This document shows, in pieces, positions 44,763-54,639 of a stretch of DNA of 64,000 nucleotides. The position numbers and the translations under genes were made by a program. The stretch lies in NCBI GenBank assembly GCA_002786025.1, contig NHNW01000016.1, positions 496,001 to 560,000 on the forward strand, written 5' to 3'. The stretch's first letter is position 1. Each line of letters starts with the position of its first letter. The DNA is from Zasmidium citrigriseum. Taxonomy: Eukaryota; Ascomycota; Dothideomycetes; Mycosphaerellales; Mycosphaerellaceae. The notes under the pieces are model-generated. The model was not told the DNA's origin. It ran no database searches and saw only the letters and a list, made by a program, of their open reading frames with translations.

Positions 44763-45636
44763 GAGGATGATTCTTCTTATGATGGCTCTGTGAGGTGGTT
44801 CAGCAGGGCGAGACGGGTGAGGTCTGCGACGAAGAGCTTCAAAGCGGGTGTCAAAGTCGCCGCGAAGAGCGCCCAGGTTTTCAGTGGAGGTCTGGTCAAG
44901 GGCTTCAAGCTTCTGGGAGCGACGCTGGTATACCTGCACTTCAATGACCGGAGAAGGGAGAAAAGACGAAGGACAAAATCAGAGGAGGAGGATGACAGCG
45001 AGACCGAATTCGTGGAGGACGAAGAAGACAGTGGATGATCGATCCTCTTCTTGCAAAGTATTACTATACCTGACATGGTGGGAGGCTGTAAAAAATGCAT
45101 TTGCGCGGCGTTGGTTGCATGGGCTATCAGGGCCCTGGGAGGATGGAATCCTGTTAACTAGCATCTCCCCTTCGAATGTGTACAGATAGATGATGTATTA
45201 AAGAGCTCAAGAGTGTCTTGGGTCGAGAAGGCCTTTCTGTTGACCACCTCAGCGATGCTTCGAGGCAGTGATGAGATCGATCGGCCTCATTCGTGGATCT
45301 CAACATGGGAGGGGCGGATCAAGGTCGCTCGAGCCTATCTCATCCGCTTTAAACGTACCGCTATCGGCTTCAAACAATACCTTGGCCTATCCGTACATGT
45401 CTCCTCTTTTCTTTTGATCAATCGAGCAGCGGCAAGATGAAGCATACCCTTTCACGGCGAAGACGGACGGAACAAAGATCTTCCAGATCTCTTGGCACCA
45501 ACAACACCTCCTCTTCTCGGCTCTCGTTCTATCAAACGCCGGCGCGGCATCTGCCATTCCATCAGCAGCGACGTACTACTTTAATGATCACGATGCATTA
45601 CAGCCACTCGAACTGTCACTTATTGAGATTTCTAAC
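44763..45636. other. intergenic, with an open in-frame tail after EF-G
   Basis: The EF-G frame stays open for about 92 codons after its TAG (to 45038) and has a basic then acidic composition. It has no ATG start of its own. The rest is the promoter of the Zn2Cys6 gene. Confidence 0.4.
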
Positions 45637-47511
45637 ATGGAGCCTGCCGCGGACTCGCCACCACTCGCAAAGAAGCGACGCATCCCCAAGGCCTGCGCCA
45701 GTTGTCGTCGATCCAAGCTAAGATGTGACGAACAGCGGCCTTGTAGTCGCTGCATCGCTACAGGGAATACTTGTATTTACTTCGAGAAGCCTAAGGATCT
45801 GACTATTGAGAGGTTTGAGAGGATTGAGACCGCCATCTCCGGGATTCAGGAAAGGCTGGGTATTGGTCATGGACAGCCGTCTCCTGTGGCGACGCATTCT
45901 TCGATATCTCTGGAAGAGGAATCGATGCCTGTGGCACCGAGGTCATCAGGGCTTTCCGACTTCGTCTTGAGAGAGCCTTCAGGCGTCGATTTGGTCACTT
46001 CGGGCTTGTGTTCAGAGCAGGATGCAAGAGTGTGGTTTGCGACGTTCTTCGAGGGATGCGACAGATTCGTGCCCGTTTTCGATCTGGCTGTGGATACCTT
46101 TGAGTCAGTCAGAGGTGATGCTACCATTGAAGTGATTGGTCTACCTGTTCTGATATCCAACAGCGCGATCGAGCATCCTTCTCGATATCATTGTCTCCTA
46201 CGGCTGCAGAGCTGCGACTGGAGTGCTTTCTCGACAATATCAGATTCTCTATGGACTTCTGAGGAGACATACTTCTGATCTGAGCCTTCGATTCTCGTCT
46301 AGTCAGGATCGACAGGCGTCTCTTGAGGATATTCAAGCACTTCTGGCTATTGCTTCGTATTCTGATAGTGGTGCAGTACTCACAGACATCGCTATCAAGG
46401 CAGCAGTACAAGCTGGTCTTATGAGAAGTCTTGATGAGCTTTATGCTTCACTGCTTGACACGAGAGCGGAAGCAGCAAGATCGGATACTACTTCTTCCAG
46501 GCTCCTGAGGGAAGCTAGAGTCTGGTATTCGCTATTTGTCCTGGACCAGATGTGAGTCAAGTTCCTCCTGGAATTCCTGATAGCTGACTCCTGTGCATCA
46601 GACTCTCGCTTGATGGCGGCAAGTCAGCTAGTGTATACATCCAATCGTCACCTCGACGGGTACGAGCTCTCATCAAACACCCCGAACGTACATCAACAGA
46701 TCTGCGCCTACTTTCCCAAGTGGAATTGAATGCCATACGATCCACAGCACACACAACTCTCACAAGCGGCAACGCAAGATCAGCGCTTTCAGCAGACTAT
46801 ATCTCCAGAACAATCAACGGTACTCTCATCGACCTTCAACTTTGGCTCTCAGAATGGCAAACCATCGAATACAACGACGCAAGCTCCACTTCCGAGCATC
46901 CAACGCTTCTCCTGAACCTCCGCATCCAACACGCCTGGGCAACCCTCACCCTGCATCTCTGGGCTCTCACAGCCTCCGGCGTCGAAAACATCGCCCTAAT
47001 GTCCGACTCCCAACGTTCCATCGCCCTTGCCGCAAAGTCCGCCGCCGAGCAACACCTACAGCTCCTCCTTACGAACATCGAAATCCCCGGCGACGAACCC
47101 TCAATGCCCTACGTCGGCAACCTCCGCTATGCCATGGAATTCGTCTGGGCGAAAAACGCCTTCTGCATCCTGATCGTCCTCCGTCTGGGCATCCTTCTCG
47201 GCGACCCACCAAATGCCCTCATTAGCCGGCTCGCCGAAGCTCACCAATTCCTGCATGAGCTGGATAAAGCCGGCATGGGGGCGAATATCAGCTACATGCG
47301 GATTCTCGCTCAGACGGTCGACAAGTGTGAGCGGGCTGTCCGAGCGTCGATGCGAGCTGAAGAGCGAAACTTGGGGGAGTCGAGTGATACCGACTTTCAG
47401 AGCTTTGTCCCCAAGGAGTTCATGTTTGAGTGGGACTTCCCGGGGTTGAATCTGTGCTACATTCCGTTTGATTGGCAGGACCTGTTTCTGGATTTTGGGG
47501 CGACTGCCTAA
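45637..47511 (+). CDS. Zn2Cys6 fungal transcription factor
   Basis: Exons 45637-46114, 46164-46551 and 46602-47511 (introns 49 and 50 bp) give 591 residues. The zinc cluster is at residues 20-46 (C-x2-C-x6-C-x5-C-x2-C-x6-C), preceded by AKKRRIPK. A short coiled-coil linker follows (about 55-70). The middle homology region starts at about 120. Splicing the first intron restores SVRARSSILLDIIVSYGCRA, the typical start of the fungal-specific regulatory domain; the unspliced frame would stop early. It is convergent with the MFS gene, with 62 bp between stop codons, which suggests a role in controlling the transporter and the neighbouring glycosidase. This is inference only. Confidence 0.9.
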
Positions 47512-47573
47512 CCTTCACCGAACATGACACAACGCCGCACACATGCCATCATGGCAATCATTCAAAGTCGATA

Positions 47574-49415
47574 CTAATACACGTAAATGAAGTCCTCATT
47601 CTTGAGGTCCGTCACATCATCGAACGCCTTGTCGCCCACGCCCGTGCCTTGGACATCGTTGACGACTTCGTCGTTCTTCTTCAAAGCGGTGTCACTCTCC
47701 ATGGACAAATCTACAACTCTGGCCGACTTCCCAACACGTTCTCTTGCTGCGGCGTGGCGGGCGTTGAGGAAGCGGATCCAGGCTGCTCCGATGGCGACCA
47801 GGATAATGATCAGGATGAAGAGGATCAGGTTGCTGACCAGACCGCTGGTGTATCTGGGGGCTTGTTCTGTCGTGTACAGGTTGGGACTGCATGGTCGTCA
47901 GTCACTGCTACGACAGCAGCGAAGGATGTGGAGAAGACTTACCCGATGATATTCCCAGCAGATGCGCCGATGAAAAGCACACCCGTTGTGACCTTCCTTT
48001 TGGTATCACCTCCGGTATTCTGGCCAGACCATGAGTAGATCATGGGGCTGATGGCGGGATACACAGAGGTGATATAATAAGCAAAAAGCAACACGCCCTT
48101 ATTCTGCGGCGTATGCTCAATCTTCAACAGCAGCGAAATCCCAATAATCGGCGGCACACAAAGCGCAGCCAGGAACGGCGACTTCATCTTCCACCTAGTA
48201 GCAGCCCACGCACCACCCAGCGTAGCCACGAGCTGGACGGCGCCGAAGGGCATATTAAACAGAATCGTCGTGAAAGAGTCAAACCCGAAGGACTTGACGA
48301 TCAACGGACCGAAGGTCGTTATTCCGCCACTGGGGATCGATACCGCCGTCAACATGGCGAACCAGATCCAGGTTTTGACGTCGAGGAGACATTCCTTGAC
48401 ATGATCCCATCGCCATACACCGGAGGAGATACCCATCTGATTCATGCGGACTCTTTCGACGGCGAGAAGCTTGTCGTCGCCTTTGAGGAAACGGGCTTGC
48501 ATGGGCGAGTCGGGGAGGAAGAGGAAGACGATCATGCTGAAGGCTACTGTGAGGCAGCCGCAGAAAAGGAAGATTGTCTACAAATGTCAGCAGGATACTC
48601 TTCTCCATCGGACTGGTATGGCCTACCTGGAAGGGACGAAGAGCGCCATTGATGTGAGCAAGACCATAGCTCAGCAGGCTGCCGAACTGCGAGATTGTCA
48701 GTCAGGTTCTGATTGTCCGGGTTGTCTATCTTACGATGTTGACAATGCCCAGCATCGAGTACCACGCTGCATTTCGATTCGTCTGTTCGGAACGTCGATA
48801 CCACATTTGAACGAGGGCGATGAAGGTGGGTGCAACAGAGGCTTCGAAAGACCCAAGGATGAATCTCGCGGCCATGAGACCACCAAAGTCTTTGGCTGCT
48901 GTCATGCCGCAGAGCGTCGCACCTGAAAATGTCAGCAGTAGTCGTCAAGCAAGGAACGACTCGATCTTACCCCAGCAGAAGACCATCGTGGCACAGAACT
49001 TCCCAAGCGGCAACTTGACCAGGAAATATGCAATGACAGGCTGCCACACCAGCTGAGCGACATAGACAATTGCTCCCGACCAGCTGTATTCCTGTCCCTC
49101 AAGATGGAGGTCCTCGATAATGCCGAATACAGAAGCGTACGACAACGCCGTCTTGTCGAGACTCTGAAGGCAATAGATCACCAGAATGATAGGCAAGATA
49201 TGCCAATCAATCGATCTGAGAATTCTCTTGTTCTCCTCCGGCGTGACGACGACAGAATGTCCAGCGGCCTTGAGCAGTTGAGCAGCCTTGTCTTTTCCAC
49301 CAACCTGTGTCTCGAGAGCCTCAATCGTCTCGGTCTGTATATCAATCGGCTTCGATGCATCTGCTCCATGAGCCACCATCTCAACATCAGTCTCGTCTCG
49401 AACAGTGTACGCCAT
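47574..49415 (-). CDS. MFS transporter, anion:cation symporter (Dal5/TNA1-like)
   Basis: Five exons: 49415-48971, 48922-48735, 48686-48627, 48577-47943 and 47886-47574. The introns are 48, 48, 49 and 56 bp, and all phases agree, giving 546 residues. The start of the first membrane span, DWHILPIILVIYCLQSLDKT, is the hallmark of this subfamily. MAARFILGSFEASVAPTF is the conserved loop after span four. About 12 spans are expected, with a cytosolic 70-residue head and a charged tail. Members import allantoate, nicotinate, biotin or other small organic anions. The substrate here is unknown. It is divergent from the GH31 gene. Confidence 0.9.
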
Positions 49416-50053
49416 AATGGGTTCGGTTTCCTCAGGCAAAGCAGGTGGAACAGTGGAACTCCTGTGGATCAGCCGTCTCCAGATGGGCCCTCGTCGTGCT
49501 TTATCAAAGGTCTGCCGTCGGATAAGCAGGACCATGTCGCGTCGCCTTCTCCACCCATATTTCCCCAGACGTGGTGAGACATTCCCCGTGGGCAGCGATG
49601 CCGATCGTTCAGGCTTTCCCCACTTGGCCTCTCTCCACGTTGCGTTGCGCGCGGCCTCGGAGATGTCACCTTGCAACGCCGAAGGATGCTTTCGTCTCCG
49701 CAACCAATTGCAGGATGGCGGTGGACGACTTTGCCTGATGAGGTTGGTCGAGGTTCGGATTTCGGTTGAGAAGGCCGACGGAGAGCTCAACGGCACTTCA
49801 TCCAACCTACATTTGTGGCCGGACTGCGGCATTTGGAGGTGTTTGCTGGCTGCTGTACCACGTTCGCCGATGCTTGGCTAATATATCACCAGACGTCCAA
49901 GGAAGACGGCAAGAGCCATTCGGCTGTCATTGCCGCGAGTCGAGGACATGGTGCATTGTTCTTGCTTGGAGCTCATCAATCTTTGATATATATCACACCA
50001 TCTACCAAGACCTAAGACGAGAACGAAAGGGCTTGGACAATTCATCCGCAGCA
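49416..50053. promoter_or_regulatory. divergent promoter, MFS transporter / GH31
   Basis: 638 bp lie between the two start codons. It is long enough for shared regulation, and the Zn2Cys6 gene is next to the transporter. I see no clear CGG-spaced palindrome. Confidence 0.35.
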
Positions 50054-52603
50054 ATGCCTCAGCAAGAATTCGTTCCGAAGGCATACACTCTGAAGAACAC
50101 CTCATCGTCATCACTCCATCTCCAGAGCAACGAGAGATCAAAACCCATCGACTTCACCTTCGATGTCATCAGGCCTGGACTCTTTCGAACTACCTTCACA
50201 TCAGAAACACATCCTTTGCCACCATTCCCAAGTGCACCACGCTTAGCAGCTGCAACCTCATCTTTCACCGCTACCAACTCAGGCCCCAGCAGCAAGACCT
50301 TCAACGTCGGCGATGTCGAAGCCAAAATCGAATGGAACGGCGTCCCAATCGTCTCGGCGGGATACACCGGCCAGGAGCCCCTCCATTACGATTTGCCATT
50401 CCGCTCATATGCCATCGATGGACCTGGTATCGCACACTATACTCGCTACTTCCGTGGGAGCCTTCACGTAGGCCTGGGAGAAAAGCCAGCGCCGATGGAT
50501 CTTTCGAATCGACATTTCACTCTCTCGGCTACGGATTCTTTCGGATACGATGTTCACCGGACAGATCCCATGTACAAGCACATTCCCCTACTTGTGCGGA
50601 TGACGCCTGAAGGTGTCGTGGCGACATTCTCTACATCTCATGCTAGAGGTTACTACTCCGTAGGAAGTGAGATGGATGGCATGTGGGGCTTCTTCAAAGT
50701 TTACCGTCAAGACCATGGTGGACTCGAGCAGTACATTCTCATTGGAAAAACGATTGAAGAAGTCGTCACCATCTATGCCGATCTCGTTGGATATCCAATG
50801 CTGGTGCCCAGATGGGCATTTGGATACCTCGGTGGAGGCATGAAGTACTCCATGCTGGATGAACCACGAGCCAGCGAAGCGTTGATGAAGTGGGCCGGGC
50901 TTGTTGAGAAACATGACATCCCTTGTTCTGGATTTCAGATGTCGTCGGGTTATACTGTCGCGGAGACGGAGCCCAAAACGAGGAATGTCTTTACGTGGAA
51001 TCGACATCGCTTCCCGGATCCCAAGGCTTTCTGCGACGCATTTCATAAGAAAGGCATCAGGCTGATCGCCAACATCAAGCCTTACATTCTTGCTAATCAC
51101 CCTGAGTATGAGAAGCTGGTCAAAGCCGGTGCACTATTCAAAGATCCAAACACAGGGAAGACGGGTATCGCTCGACTCTGGAGCGCTGGCGGGGGCGAGT
51201 CTGGCGAAGGCGGCCACATCGACTTCACCTCCAAAGCAGGTTTCGACTTCTGGTACAACGGCGTCAAAGAGCTTCGAAAGGTCGGCATGGACTGCATGTG
51301 GAACGACAATAACGAATACGTCCTTCCAAGTGACGACTGGCAGCTAACACTTGATCATCCATCTGTCAAACAGATCAAAGAACCACGCAATGACCTTGGT
51401 CTCTGGGGCCGGGCGATGCACACTGAACTCCACGGCAAGGCCTCCCACGATGCCCTCCTAGAAGTCTTCCCGAACGAACGCCCCTTCGTCCTAACCCGCA
51501 GTGCCACATCCGGCACCATGAAGTACGCCTGCAGCTCTTGGTCTGGCGACAACATAACCTCCTGGGACGGGATGCGCGGCGCCAATGCACTTTCTCTCAC
51601 TGCGGGAATGTGTCTGATGCACTGCTATGGTCACGATATCGGGGGCTTCGAAGGTCCGCAACCTTCCCCTGAGCTCCTCCTCCGCTGGGTGCAACTAGGC
51701 TGCCACAGTCCGCGGTTTGCGATCAATTGCTTCAAGACGGGAGAGGATAATAAGGTCGGGGATGTGATTGAGCCTTGGATGTATCCGGAGATCATCCCGC
51801 AGATCCGAGCTGCGATCAAACGCCGGTATGAGATGATTCCTTACCTCTACGCTCTCAGTCTTCACGGCCACTTCACCGCCGTGCCTCCTCAGCGCTGGGT
51901 TGGCTGGGGATATGAATCCGATCCTGAAGTTTGGAGCTCTAAGATCTTGAAAGACGGCGAAACGCAATACTGGCTCGGCGACACTCTTCTTGTCGGTGGC
52001 GTCTACTCCCCAGGTGAATCCTCTGCAGAGATCTACTGTCCCAAGAAGTCTGCTTCGGATTCAGGATTCCTCAATCTGAACGCACCATATCAGTACCTTC
52101 CCGCAGGTGCGTGGCATACTATCTCCTCCCCTTGGAAGACCCATATTCCCCTCCTGGGTCGCATCGGCGGTGCCATTCCCGTCGGCAAACCTCTCCAAAC
52201 CGTCGCCCCCGGGGACAAAGTCAACGAAGCCAACCTGCCAGTCGATGACTACCGCGGCATCGAGATCTTCCCCCAACCTGAAAACCTCGCGGACGGGACA
52301 ATCTTCACAAACTCCTGGCTGGAAGACGACGGGATCTCGCCTCCTCCGGCGAAGGTGGCGAAGTTAACGGTTGTGTACTCAGCTACGGCGACGGAGGTCA
52401 AGGTAGGGTTTGAGAGTGATATCAGGGCTTTTGAGCCGCCTTGGATCGGGAAGGGGGTCACGGTGATTTTGCCTGTGGGTAATGAGAGGAGGGTTGTTAG
52501 TCTGGATGGGATGGGCGTTGTTGAGGGGAGGAGGGTTGATGAGAGGGGACGGAGACGGTGGCAGATTTTGGGGGAGAGGGGTGTTGTGGGGAGTAAGCTG
52601 TAG
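50054..52603 (+). CDS. GH31 family glycosidase (alpha-glucosidase/alpha-xylosidase type), cytosolic
   Basis: A single exon of 849 residues from the ATG at 50054. No signal peptide is present, so it should be intracellular. The catalytic nucleophile is Asp418 in MWNDNNEY, and the acid/base is Asp499 in SWSGDN. GHDIGGFEGPQPSPELLLRW is the conserved block that follows. The N-terminal beta-sandwich carries LGEKPAPMDLSN, typical of the family. GH31 enzymes release alpha-linked glucose or xylose. The exact linkage cannot be fixed by eye. The open frame extends upstream, but the first plausible ATG is the one used. Confidence 0.9.
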   Translation: MPQQEFVPKAYTLKNTSSSSLHLQSNERSKPIDFTFDVIRPGLFRTTFTSETHPLPPFPSAPRLAAATSSFTATNSGPSSKTFNVGDVEAKIEWNGVPIVSAGYTGQEPLHYDLPFRSYAIDGPGIAHYTRYFRGSLHVGLGEKPAPMDLSNRHFTLSATDSFGYDVHRTDPMYKHIPLLVRMTPEGVVATFSTSHARGYYSVGSEMDGMWGFFKVYRQDHGGLEQYILIGKTIEEVVTIYADLVGYPMLVPRWAFGYLGGGMKYSMLDEPRASEALMKWAGLVEKHDIPCSGFQMSSGYTVAETEPKTRNVFTWNRHRFPDPKAFCDAFHKKGIRLIANIKPYILANHPEYEKLVKAGALFKDPNTGKTGIARLWSAGGGESGEGGHIDFTSKAGFDFWYNGVKELRKVGMDCMWNDNNEYVLPSDDWQLTLDHPSVKQIKEPRNDLGLWGRAMHTELHGKASHDALLEVFPNERPFVLTRSATSGTMKYACSSWSGDNITSWDGMRGANALSLTAGMCLMHCYGHDIGGFEGPQPSPELLLRWVQLGCHSPRFAINCFKTGEDNKVGDVIEPWMYPEIIPQIRAAIKRRYEMIPYLYALSLHGHFTAVPPQRWVGWGYESDPEVWSSKILKDGETQYWLGDTLLVGGVYSPGESSAEIYCPKKSASDSGFLNLNAPYQYLPAGAWHTISSPWKTHIPLLGRIGGAIPVGKPLQTVAPGDKVNEANLPVDDYRGIEIFPQPENLADGTIFTNSWLEDDGISPPPAKVAKLTVVYSATATEVKVGFESDIRAFEPPWIGKGVTVILPVGNERRVVSLDGMGVVEGRRVDERGRRRWQILGERGVVGSKL

Positions 52604-52662
52604 ATTGAGAAGGGACTGTTACAAAAACACATTGCCTAAGGACATTGAAATGGCAAAAGGGA

Positions 52663-52819
52663 TGGCTCCACTCCGATTCGAACGGAGATCTTCCAACCAC
52701 GACGCATCCGCGACGATACAACCGGCAGCCTGAGTGGGCGCGACCATCTCAGACTTACGATCCAGTGATTACTGGGCCTCCTCGCTCGTTGGATGTGCTG
52801 ACCATTGTACCATGAAGCC
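52663..52819 (-). tRNA. tRNA-like element with about 85-nt intron-like insert
   Basis: On the minus strand the acceptor arms GGCTTCA (52819-52813) and TGGAGCC (52670-52664) pair over 7 bp with one G-T. A T-arm, CTCCG-TTCGAAT-CGGAG, follows the usual pattern and includes a good B box (GTTCGAATC). An A-box-like TGGTACAATGG is present. The anticodon stem TCCAA/TTGGA pairs fully but is split by 92 nt, leaving about 85 nt beyond a normal loop. TTTT lies five bases after the discriminator. However, the base at position 33 is G, not T, and one D-stem pair is A-C, so the anticodon is unclear. It is either a tRNA with an unusual intron or a pseudogene. Confidence 0.42.
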
Positions 52820-53052
52820 TTGATACATTCATGATTGGAGAGGCGTTGGGTTTCCATATCAAGGTTGATCGAACCTCCCGGTGAGTCGTGCGAAGACCAA
52901 GGGACATTGGTGAAGTCGAGCTCGTTCAAAGGGGGCTATCCCGATTATTCTTTTCATCATGGCAGTGCGGCTCTCGCTTGAAACTTAAGTGACTGTGCTA
53001 CTGAGCACTCTTCGACCACCCTAGAACATCTCAATTGTCTCGAGACATTTAA

Positions 53053-53596
53053 TCAATGTCGCCCTTCGTCCTTCTGCTCTCCCTCGTTCGGCCTCTTCTC
53101 CTGCTCCTGCTGCTTCAACTTCTCAATCAAACTCTCCAACCGTGCAATCAAGCCCGTCGACCGGGGCATCAAAACATCGTTGCCAGCGCCAACGCCCTTA
53201 ACTTGCTCATCAATCTCTTCATCCCACTCAGTCCGGCGGGCTCGCGCCACATCCAAGCGGGAAGCGTGCTGCATCCTCGCGCGCGTGCTCTCAAGGGCGT
53301 GGCGAACTTGAACCTCCTCGAGGGTATTTCCAAGCACATCCGCCCACTCCTTGTCGTACTTCGCACCCGCTGGATTGCGGGAGGATGGGAGGCTGTTCTT
53401 GATCTTTAGCGCTTGACAATGTTTGCAAAGCTCTTTATCGTCGGCTTGGAGGAAGTTGGGGCAATAAGGGCATCGACGGCTTATGGGCGGCGGTGGACGG
53501 TATCCGCGTGGACCGGTTGGTGGGTTGAATGGTGCTGTTTGCGTGGGATTAGTTCGTGTTATGTTTGAAAGAGCATTTAGACTTACGGGAAGACAT
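53053..53596 (-). CDS. small zinc-ribbon/coiled-coil protein, 2 exons
   Basis: Exon 1 is only 10 bases (53596-53587, MSS plus one base). A 52-bp intron (gtaagt...acag) leads to exon 2 (53534-53053), giving 163 residues. PFNPPTGPRGYRPPPP is followed by RRCPYCPNFLQADDKELCKHC (about 22-42), a CxxC..CxxC zinc ribbon. The C-terminal half is a charged helix (ARLESLIEKLKQQEQEK). The tiny first exon rests on phase: other upstream ATGs do not join the frame. Family not recognised. Confidence 0.65.
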
Positions 53597-53839
53597 CTTC
53601 GAATGCGAAGGTCATGATGTGTGTGAAGCTCAGATTTTGAGAGCGCGGGCCTGCAATTTGTGTTTACAGCGGCGTTTGCTAGGTAGCAGCGCTAGCGCCG
53701 GAAAGTGAGCTTGGCATTCACATGCAGGCCTTGATTTTCTTTGGCTGTCATACACAGTACATTCCTTCATAAAGATACGCAACTTCAAGTACTTTCTGGA
53801 AACCTTAAGCACTGTCTTCTAGCCCTATTCATCTGCGTC

Positions 53840-54520
53840 TCACTTCTCATATCTCTCGATCCACATCTGGAGCGCCTCACGCAAAATGACCTCCACTGCA
53901 GGCACAGCCGCAAAGTCTCTTCTCCTATGTACAGTATGTTGCCACCGAGCCTGCAACGACTGGGCTAGTTCTAGCTGAGATTCTCCCGACAACGTCGAAG
54001 ACAGAATCTTCAGTGCTTCATGGAGCTGCTGCATGCCATCTGCGGTCGACGCCTCCGCTACTTGAGTTCGATTGGCGGCAAGTGCCTGGTTGAGTAGAGC
54101 CTCTGCATGTTTCTTTTGTCGTGCCTCTTCCGCAAGTCTCTCTCTCTTCGCACGTTCCTCCTCCATGATCTTGCGGTCGAGCTTCTTGACGAAGTCTTTA
54201 CGAATTGAGACGGTAGATCGCTTATAGTGGCCGCAGTCTGCGAGGCGGTGGGTGTGTGCCATGTGTTTCTTGGCATTGTCGCGCATACACCATGGGCAAG
54301 GCTGCTTGAGTAAGGCTCGTGGATGTTCATCTTCGAAGTACTCGCTGTCGGATGGAGGCTCGGTTGGTGCGTCTTTGGCGCTGGGCATTCGGCCGCGAGG
54401 CGATAGAGATCGGTCTCGACGACGTAGGTTGTCGTCACGTTGGCGATACTGTCGGATGTCTTGGCCTGGCATGTTTTGTTGGTATTGATCAGATATCTTT
54501 GGACGGTGTGGAAGAGACAT
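53840..54520 (-). CDS. CxxC/H-containing coiled-coil protein of unknown function
   Basis: A single exon of 226 residues. The first 60 residues are Arg-rich and disordered (RRRDRSLSPRGR). CPWCMRDNAKKHMAHTH and ADC (about 75-96) form a possible CxxC..H..C zinc site. A long Glu/Lys/Arg helix follows (about 105-145), and the C-terminus is helical. The promoter carries a 23-24-bp inverted repeat (54537-54629). The neighbouring gene also has a zinc ribbon plus coiled coil, but sequence similarity between them is not obvious. Confidence 0.65.
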   Translation of the reverse strand: MSLPHRPKISDQYQQNMPGQDIRQYRQRDDNLRRRDRSLSPRGRMPSAKDAPTEPPSDSEYFEDEHPRALLKQPCPWCMRDNAKKHMAHTHRLADCGHYKRSTVSIRKDFVKKLDRKIMEEERAKRERLAEEARQKKHAEALLNQALAANRTQVAEASTADGMQQLHEALKILSSTLSGESQLELAQSLQARWQHTVHRRRDFAAVPAVEVILREALQMWIERYEK

Positions 54521-54536
54521 TTCTAGCTATCTCCAA

Positions 54537-54629
54537 CTTCAGACCCGCGCACGGATCAACGCCAAGAAGCTAAACAGCCAGCCAATCACAACACCACCCA
54601 CCCCCTTGATCCGCGCAGCGGGTCTGAAG
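54537..54629. repeat. imperfect inverted repeat upstream of the 54520 gene
   Basis: Arms cttcagacccgcgcacggat (continuing caa; 54537-54559) and ttgatccgcgcagcgggtct (continuing gaag; 54606-54629) are reverse complements except for a few central bases. The loop is about 46 bp. It lies just before the start codon and just outside the decayed repeat DNA. Confidence 0.55.
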
Positions 54630-54639
54630 CCAAAACGCC

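Noticed and set aside
43620..44939. 439-codon open frame antisense to mitochondrial EF-G
   Set aside because: It is the mirror of a strongly coding, codon-biased gene. Composition is unlike a real protein and no motif is seen.
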